DNA of 64,000 nt from Solirubrobacterales bacterium. Lineage in GTDB: Bacteria > Actinomycetota > Thermoleophilia > Solirubrobacterales > Solirubrobacteraceae. The stretch covers positions 1-64,000 of the forward strand of contig JAFAYP010000573.1 of assembly GCA_019240305.1 (NCBI GenBank). Direction: 5' to 3'. Below are positions 59,232 through 64,000 of the stretch, piece after piece (positions within the stretch are counted from its first letter, which is position 1; each line of letters starts with the position of its first letter). The position numbers and the translations under genes are program-made. The notes beneath the pieces were generated by a model. That model made no database searches. It was not told where the DNA came from and saw only the letters and a list, made by a program, of their open reading frames with translations.

Positions 59232-59672
59232 TTGCGTGATCCATTGGTGTGCCGGTTCGTTCCTGCGCGCTGGCATGATGAGTACGCGTACGGCGAAGAG
59301 CTCTCCCGAGTGTGGGGCGAGGACTGCGTGATCGTGAACGTTGAGCACGACATGGAGTATTCCGATCGGCTCGCGCGCGAACTCGTGGCCTGCGACCATC
59401 CGCTCTGCACTCACGCTTACCGCATGCATCTGCCGCGGGAGTGCTGGGCGCACGGCGCGGTGGCGAACGCGGCCACGTTGACGGTGGCGTGGGGTAGCGA
59501 GGGCGAGGAGTGGGCCGAGTTCTCGGGCGTGGGCTTCTGCAAGATCGTGCCTTCGGCACGCGTCGCCCCGCTTGAACGCTGTCCGTGGTGGGAGGTTGAG
59601 GGGACCGTGAACGCGACAGTCCGCGGGCCTTGGCATGTGCATTGGCCCGCGGTGGAGCACTATCACCGATGA
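59232..59672 (+). CDS. Glycosyltransferase-like phage protein (GT-A fragment)
   Basis: 146 residues. VCRFVPARWHDEYAYGEELS, then CVIVNVEHDMEYSDRLAREL and CDHPLCTHAYRMHLP, and TVAWGSEGEEW. The VEHDM piece resembles the D-x-D metal motif of small phage glycosyltransferases. GTG 59247 is an alternative start. It opens the sugar cassette. The catalytic fold is incomplete compared with normal GT-A proteins. Confidence 0.5.
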   Translation: MRDPLVCRFVPARWHDEYAYGEELSRVWGEDCVIVNVEHDMEYSDRLARELVACDHPLCTHAYRMHLPRECWAHGAVANAATLTVAWGSEGEEWAEFSGVGFCKIVPSARVAPLERCPWWEVEGTVNATVRGPWHVHWPAVEHYHR

Positions 59673-59854
59673 GCGACATTTACGATCGGATGGACCCGAA
59701 GGTGGGCGCCGTCCAGCGGGAGTTCAATCGCAAGCGCCTAGCGCAGCTCAAGGCCGAGGGCCTGGAGCGCCAGCGTCGCCTGCGGCTCGTCGCGGCACTG
59801 CATTGTCACCCGGGGCCCGGTGAGTCGGGGTGGTCGGATCGGCGCCGCACGTGA
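59669..59854 (+). CDS. Small phage protein, 61 residues
   Basis: MSDIYDRMDPKVGAVQREFN, KRLAQLKAEGLERQRRLRLV. A basic helix; ATGA overlap with the gene before, and GTGA overlap with the transferase after it. Unknown. Confidence 0.55.
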   Translation: MSDIYDRMDPKVGAVQREFNRKRLAQLKAEGLERQRRLRLVAALHCHPGPGESGWSDRRRT

Positions 59855-60549
59855 TCTCGCTGCTCGTTCCGACGCGTGGGCGCCCTCACAATATCCGTAG
59901 GTTCGCGGAGAGCGTCGAGGCGACCGCATCTGCCCTAGTGGAGGTCGTGTGGTGCGTGGACGATGACGACGTCGAGTCCTTTGACGCAGTGATCCAGTGC
60001 AACGAGTGCGCCGAGATGACGAGCCATTGGCTGCTCGTGGCCCCGCGCGTAATCCCGTGCAAGCGCTGGAACGATGCGTGGCGTGCCGCCAATGGGAGCA
60101 TCTTCGGCATGTTCGGCGACGACTGCGTGTTCCGGGCGTCGGGCTGGGACGAGATGGTCGAGCATGCGTTCGCTCGGTACCCGGACGGTATCGCGCTCGT
60201 GTACGGCCCCGACGGCTTTCGCAACCAGGCGCACGCGAGCCACCCCTTCCTCTCCCGCCAGTGGACGGATGCCCTGGGCGGCGCGACCGTCGAGTTCTTT
60301 AGTCAGGACTGGAACGACACGTGGATGAACTACCTCGGCGACGCGGTGGGGCGGCGCCACTACATCCCGGAACTCAGGATCCAGCACCTGCACCCCGACG
60401 ATCCGAGCTTGGGGGTGCCGGAGGACGATACCTACCGGCAGAACCGAGAGCGGTGCGTCCGCGACCGAAATGCGGAGCGCTACGCGAGCACTGAGATGCA
60501 GCAACTGCGCGAGCAGGACGTGGCAAGGCTGCGGGCGGTCATGCGGTGA
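59851..60549 (+). CDS. Phage glycosyltransferase (GT-A, family 2-like)
   Basis: 232 residues. VISLLVPTRGRPHNIRRFAE starts the nucleotide-binding fold, VWCVDDDDVESFDAVIQ carries the D-x-D sugar-nucleotide motif, NGSIFGMFGDDCVFRASGWD follows. It probably moves a sugar from an activated donor to a phage or host target. GTG start at 59851 overlaps the gene before. Confidence 0.78.
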   Translation: MISLLVPTRGRPHNIRRFAESVEATASALVEVVWCVDDDDVESFDAVIQCNECAEMTSHWLLVAPRVIPCKRWNDAWRAANGSIFGMFGDDCVFRASGWDEMVEHAFARYPDGIALVYGPDGFRNQAHASHPFLSRQWTDALGGATVEFFSQDWNDTWMNYLGDAVGRRHYIPELRIQHLHPDDPSLGVPEDDTYRQNRERCVRDRNAERYASTEMQQLREQDVARLRAVMR

Positions 60550-61499
60550 TTCTCGTCTGCGGCGCGGGCGGCTTCATCGGGGGCCACCTGGTGGAGCGGC
60601 TGCTGGCCGACGGCAAGGAGGTCCGCGCGGTTGACATCAAGCCGTGGGCTGCGTGGTGGCAGACGTATGCCGATGCTCAAAGCGTGTCGCTCTGTGACCT
60701 TCGGGATCCGATGGCATTCGTCGGCTCTGTGCGCGGGATCGATGCGGTCTACAACCTTGCGTGCGATATGGGCGGCATGGGCTACATCGCGGCCCATAGG
60801 GCCGATTGCATGCTGTCCGTGTCGATCAACACGAACCTGCTGCAGCGGGCTTGGCGCTGGGGCGTCGACCGCTACTTCTACAGCAGTAGCGCGTGCGTCT
60901 ATCCCGCCTATCGTCAGGCCCAGCCGGGCGCGGAGGGGCTGAAGGAGGCAGATGCTTACCCGGCCGATTGCGAGGACGGGTACGGCTGGGAGAAGCTGTT
61001 CTCCGAGCGACTGTGCCGTCACTTCGCGGAGGACTATGGGCTGGCGACGCGCGTCGCGCGCCTGCACAACTGTTACGGCCCGATGGGAACCTGGGCCGGC
61101 GGACGCGAGAAGGCCCCGGCCGCGATCTGCCGCAAGATCGCCCAAGCGCAGCGCTCCGGCCATCACGAGATCGAGATCTGGGGCGACGGCGAGCAGACGC
61201 GCTCCTTCATGCACGTTGACGACTGCGTGGAGGGCATCCTGCGCATCATGCGCTCGTCCATGTCCGAGCCGATCAACCTCGGCAGCTCGGAACTCGTTTC
61301 GATCAATCAACTCGTGGATGCCGTCGAGGCGATCGCCGGGATCAAGGTTCGCCGTCGCTACGTGGATGGCCCCGAGGGCGTCCGTGGGCGGGCTAGTGAC
61401 AACACGCTGATCCGATCGACCCTAGGCTGGGAGCCCTCGATCACGCTGGCAGAGGGGCTTCAGGGGACTTACCGCTGGATCTATGATCAGCTCGATTGA
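60546..61499 (+). CDS. GDP-mannose 3,5-epimerase-like sugar epimerase
   Basis: 317 residues of the extended SDR family. Rossmann motif VCGAGGFIGGHLVERLL; VYNLACDMGGMGYIAAHRAD is close to the GDP-mannose 3,5-epimerase signature (DMGGMG). YFYSSSACVYPAYRQAQ has the Ser and Cys seen in that enzyme, DGYGWEKLFSERLCRHF holds Tyr-x-x-x-Lys, and GREKAPAAICRKI has the second catalytic Lys. It would convert GDP-D-mannose to GDP-L-galactose or -gulose. Such a phage gene inside the head operon is exceptional. Confidence 0.85.
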   Translation: MILVCGAGGFIGGHLVERLLADGKEVRAVDIKPWAAWWQTYADAQSVSLCDLRDPMAFVGSVRGIDAVYNLACDMGGMGYIAAHRADCMLSVSINTNLLQRAWRWGVDRYFYSSSACVYPAYRQAQPGAEGLKEADAYPADCEDGYGWEKLFSERLCRHFAEDYGLATRVARLHNCYGPMGTWAGGREKAPAAICRKIAQAQRSGHHEIEIWGDGEQTRSFMHVDDCVEGILRIMRSSMSEPINLGSSELVSINQLVDAVEAIAGIKVRRRYVDGPEGVRGRASDNTLIRSTLGWEPSITLAEGLQGTYRWIYDQLD

Positions 61500-62157
61500 C
61501 CCGCCCGTGTTCATCACGGTGCGGGATCGTGTCGTGGACCTGTGCCGACTGGTCGCGTGGCTTGAGCGCGCCGGGCACCAGCGGATCGTCCTGCTGGACA
61601 ACGCGAGCACGTACGAGCCCGTCGTGGAGTACCTGCGCTCGACGCCGCACGATGTCGTCTGCTTGGGGAAGAACTTGGGCTCGCGGGCGCTCTGGCACGC
61701 CGGGCTGGCCCCACGCGACGAGTGGTTCGTGCTGACGGACCCCGACGTGGTTCCCTTGGACGACTGCCCGCACGATGCGGTTCGGTACCTGCACGATCTC
61801 CTGCTGCGCTACGGCGGCCCGAAGGCGGCGCTCGGCCTGTACTTGGGCGACGTACCCGGGGATCTCGGGTGCCTTCCGTGGGAGCGGCAGCTGCTGGATC
61901 CGTGGCCTGGCGACAGCTGGCGCGGCAGGCTTGCCCCGGGGGTGTTCGACTCGCTGTCGGACACGACGTTCGCCCTGTACCCGCCCGGAGGCGCGTTCGG
62001 ATATCACGCGCTGCGCACGGGGTGGCCGTACCAGGCGCGGCACATGCCGTGGTACGAGCCAGCTACGGACGAGGAGCGCGCCGAGCGCGCCTACTACCTG
62101 GCACACGCCAAGGGCGGCTGCGAGGGCTCAAGCTACAAAGACGGGCTGCAGGCCTAG
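61483..62157 (+). CDS. Phage glycosyltransferase (GT-A), second
   Basis: 224 residues. PVFITVRDRVVDLCRLVAWL, RIVLLDNASTYEPVVEYL, LGKNLGSRALWHAGL and EWFVLTDPDVVPLDDCPHD with the D-x-D motif give a full GT-A pattern; the C-terminus (AFGYHALRTGWPYQARHMPW) is also family-like. It overlaps the epimerase end by 17 bp, so both belong to one unit. Confidence 0.78.
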   Translation: MISSIDPPVFITVRDRVVDLCRLVAWLERAGHQRIVLLDNASTYEPVVEYLRSTPHDVVCLGKNLGSRALWHAGLAPRDEWFVLTDPDVVPLDDCPHDAVRYLHDLLLRYGGPKAALGLYLGDVPGDLGCLPWERQLLDPWPGDSWRGRLAPGVFDSLSDTTFALYPPGGAFGYHALRTGWPYQARHMPWYEPATDEERAERAYYLAHAKGGCEGSSYKDGLQA

Positions 62158-62160
62158 GGG

Positions 62161-62361
62161 GTGCCGATGCGACTTCAGTACTTGTGGCGCTGCGCCAAGT
62201 GTGGCGAAACGCTGTGGAGTATCGGGCGCCCTGCGCCCTGTCGCCACAGGTCGGCCGTGTATCAGACCACGACCTCGCGGCCGGCCAGCAGGGCCGTGCG
62301 GCGTCGAGGCGCGGAGCTTGTCGAAACGACGGCTGCGCCCGAGATGGAGGTCCGCCGATGA
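62161..62361 (+). CDS. Small zinc-ribbon phage protein
   Basis: 66 residues, GTG start: LQYLWRCAKCGETLWSIGRP, CRHRSAV. A two- to three-Cys ribbon with a basic tail. Overlaps the next gene by ATGA. Unknown. Confidence 0.55.
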   Translation: MPMRLQYLWRCAKCGETLWSIGRPAPCRHRSAVYQTTTSRPASRAVRRRGAELVETTAAPEMEVRR

Positions 62362-62696
62362 GCTTCAGTCAGACGATTATCACGCACCAGTGGGCCAACG
62401 CGGATCTGACGCCCGCTAGCGGCTCTATCACCTGCGCGCTCACCAAGAGGATCACGAACGGTGGTGTCAGCATCGTGCCGGCATCCGAGGTCAGCGTGAA
62501 CCTCAACGGCAGTGGCGCGATCAGTCAGGCGCTGACCTCGAATGCCGACCCGGGGACGACGCCCACGGACTCGCAGTGGCGCATCGACGTGCGCGTGGCC
62601 GGCGCCACCGAGGAGTCGTATCTCATCACGGTGCCCCCAGGGCCGGGGACGGTCGACCTCGGGACGCTGCTGCCGGGCGCGGAGCAGATCCAATGA
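62358..62696 (+). CDS. Phage beta-sandwich structural protein
   Basis: 112 residues: MSFSQTIITHQWANADLTPA, ITCALTKRITNGGVSIVPAS, DSQWRIDVRVAGATEESYLI. This layout is shared by small virion domains and by tail-fibre attachment domains. Located just before the connectors, it may decorate the head or neck. Confidence 0.6.
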   Translation: MSFSQTIITHQWANADLTPASGSITCALTKRITNGGVSIVPASEVSVNLNGSGAISQALTSNADPGTTPTDSQWRIDVRVAGATEESYLITVPPGPGTVDLGTLLPGAEQIQ

Positions 62697-63073
62697 GCGC
62701 GCGACACCATCGCCACGACACGAGCCCGTTCGGGTCGGACCGGTTCGGCTGCGCGGCTGAGCGGTTCGCCCGGCTCTTCGGCACGCCGCGGTTCATTGTG
62801 GCGCAGACGGGCGTCGTCATCGCGTGGATCGCGGTCAACGGGGCGGCGGTCGCGCTGCGATTCGACCCGTATCCGTTCATCCTGCTCAACCTGCTGTTCA
62901 GCACGCAGGCGGCCTACGCGGCGCCGCTGATCCTGCTGGCGCAGACGCGTCAAGCGGATCGCGAGAGGCTGACGGCGGAAGCGGACGCGCGCCACCGGGA
63001 AGAGATCGCCGAGCGGCACTCGGAGATGCTGCGAGAGCTCCGTGCCCTCGTGGCCGAGGAGGGGCACCAGTGA
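62693..63073 (+). CDS. DUF1003-like membrane protein
   Basis: 126 residues. FIVAQTGVVIAWIAVNGAAV and PFILLNLLFSTQAAYAAPLI are two membrane helices typical of DUF1003, followed by QTRQADRERLTAEADARH and a helical tail. Bacterial DUF1003 proteins are membrane proteins of unknown role; having one inside phage head genes is unusual. It could be a holin-like or superinfection-related protein. Confidence 0.75.
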   Translation: MSARHHRHDTSPFGSDRFGCAAERFARLFGTPRFIVAQTGVVIAWIAVNGAAVALRFDPYPFILLNLLFSTQAAYAAPLILLAQTRQADRERLTAEADARHREEIAERHSEMLRELRALVAEEGHQ

Positions 63074-63723
63074 GCTTCAACAGCAACGCCCTGTCGACGC
63101 AGTGGGGATCGTTCCTGGATTTGCAGAACGATCTCAAGCCCTTTTTGAATGTGCCGAGCTCTGACACGAGCCGCGATGTCGTCCTGCAGGACCTGATCGA
63201 CGGCATCTCAGAGTGGGTCCAGCTCGAGGCCGGCCGGCCGCTCGCGAAGACGCGGTTCGAGTTCAAGTTCGACGGCAACTCGGGCTGGAAGGGCTCGTAT
63301 CTCATGCTGCCGTACGTCCCGGTGCTCGAGGTTATCTCCGTCACCGAGTATTGGGGCTACTCCGGCCCGCACGTTCTGACGGAGCAGACGCCGACGAGCC
63401 AGGTCGACGGCTGGCAGTGCGAGTATCGCACCGGCCGCTTGACGCGCGTGTTCCAAGGCTTGATCCCCAAGCCGTGGTTCCCCGGCTCGGGGAACGTCAT
63501 CGTGGAGTGGGATGCGGGATTCAACCCGGTCCCCAAGAGCGTCCAGCTCGCCACGAAGGAGGCCATCAAGTGGTATTGGGACAACACGCAGCAGCACTCG
63601 CGCAGCCGCCCGTCGGGCCAGGACGAGTGGAATAGGCCCGACCCGTCGCAGTTCTGGGGTTCTGTGATGCCGGCGATGATGCGCCCGCTGCTTGAGCAGT
63701 ACGCGCAGGTAGGCATGGGGTGA
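63070..63723 (+). CDS. Head-tail connector protein (gp6-like)
   Basis: 217 residues, GTG start. LDLQNDLKPFLNVPSSDTSR, DVVLQDLIDGISEWVQLEAG, then a beta core (YLMLPYVPVLEVISVTEYWG, GNVIVEWDAGFNPVPKSVQL) and helical LATKEAIKWYWDNTQQHSRS match the gp6/adaptor-type connector that sits beneath the portal. It follows the portal-capsid block, as in other HK97-like phages. Confidence 0.78.
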   Translation: MSFNSNALSTQWGSFLDLQNDLKPFLNVPSSDTSRDVVLQDLIDGISEWVQLEAGRPLAKTRFEFKFDGNSGWKGSYLMLPYVPVLEVISVTEYWGYSGPHVLTEQTPTSQVDGWQCEYRTGRLTRVFQGLIPKPWFPGSGNVIVEWDAGFNPVPKSVQLATKEAIKWYWDNTQQHSRSRPSGQDEWNRPDPSQFWGSVMPAMMRPLLEQYAQVGMG

Positions 63724-64000
63724 GTCGCCTTGTCAGCACGGTCCCGGGGGCGTTCGCGGCGTTCTACTCGCTGCTCGCCGCGGCGGGACAGGCGCAGAAC
63801 CCTCCGATCTCCGTGTTCGCCCAAGCGCTCCAGCAGGACGAGCCGAACTCGTACGTGCTGCTCGGCGGCTCCCCGGACGGGCAGCCGGGTATCCGGAACC
63901 ACTCCTTCGAGCCTGCCTCTCTGGGGTCGCTGAACCAGTATGAGACGTTCGAGCTTTGGGGCTACGCCACGGCGTACCTCGGCAGCTTCGATCCGGCGTC
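63720..64000 (+). CDS. Phage head-tail joining/completion protein (partial)
   Basis: GTG start at 63720 overlaps the connector stop. The visible 93 residues read SRLVSTVPGAFAAFYSLLAA, NPPISVFAQALQQDEPNSYV, LLGGSPDGQPGIRNHSFEPA. Position and pattern fit a tail terminator or joining protein. It runs off the window end. Confidence 0.55.
   Translation, partial: MSRLVSTVPGAFAAFYSLLAAAGQAQNPPISVFAQALQQDEPNSYVLLGGSPDGQPGIRNHSFEPASLGSLNQYETFELWGYATAYLGSFDPA

Larger units (their letters stand above)
36538..64000 (+). mobile_element. Temperate siphovirus-like prophage (left 27.5 kb)
   Basis: Starts at the tRNA-Arg att core and continues past the window end. It holds repressor and Cro, recombination genes (Erf, nuclease, SSB), a tail spike, a RecA-fold ATPase, HNH endonucleases, both terminase subunits, portal, prohead protease, HK97-type capsid, sugar enzymes and connectors. 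Nearly all genes read rightward and overlap by a few bases. No integrase is visible inside, so it should be at the unseen right end. All structural frames are open, so the prophage may be functional. Confidence 0.9.

Overview
The window reads as a very GC-rich actinobacterial chromosome that runs into a temperate tailed phage. Leaderless or GTG starts, the PQQ dehydrogenase paired with a mycobacterial-type PQQ-associated protein, IdeR-like iron boxes and the DrrAB exporter type all fit Actinomycetota. A soil lineage such as Solirubrobacterales is my guess from protein style, not something the sequence proves.

Positions 1-12.4 kb: repeats and general metabolic genes, then a complete PQQ biosynthesis operon on the minus strand, pqqA-B-C-D-E. 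The 24-residue precursor PqqA (7114-7188) is included and is easy to miss. A divergent M17 aminopeptidase, a Ca/Na exchanger-like protein and an MntP-like exporter follow. Next is a PQQ alcohol dehydrogenase with a lanthanide-type Asp-Tyr-Asp motif, cotranscribed with a cupredoxin-like PQQ-associated protein. Neither of these two has a visible signal peptide.

12.7-31.9 kb: an R2-like diiron protein, a DrrAB exporter whose regulator has lost most of its winged helix, secreted proteins, a VIT-type transporter opposite a Fur regulator with an iron-box-like site between them, and a two-component cluster broken by several frameshifts. Then come a GNAT enzyme, a 2-oxoacid dehydrogenase E1-alpha/E1-beta/E2 operon without E3, a collapsed pntAB remnant, a GGDEF-EAL protein and an MFS transporter.

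31.9-36.5 kb: a worn integration hot spot. Two copies of a 28-bp piece of tRNA-Arg(ACG) lie 4.6 kb apart, with two integrase remnants, a DHH phosphoesterase, an AAA ATPase and a DUF4160/DUF2442 pair between them. The right-hand copy keeps the 3' half of the tRNA and its terminator and is the left end of the prophage.

36.54 kb to the window end: a siphovirus-like prophage, almost entirely plus strand with genes overlapping by ATGA/GTGA. It has a repressor/Cro switch with two near-identical 13-bp operators, an early operon carrying an unexpected GH27 alpha-galactosidase, an Erf annealing protein, a PD-(D/E)XK nuclease and SSB. A tail spike and other host-facing proteins come next, then a RecA-fold ATPase and a putative regulator. 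An intergenic GTTGC/GCAAC cluster precedes the packaging and head module: HNH, TerS, TerL, portal, prohead protease and HK97 capsid. Between the capsid gene and the head-tail connectors sits a sugar cassette: a GDP-mannose 3,5-epimerase-like enzyme with two or three GT-A glycosyltransferase-like proteins. With the GH27 enzyme this suggests a phage-encoded glycan system, the most unusual thing in the window. The prophage continues past position 64000, so its other end, its integrase and its tail genes are not visible.
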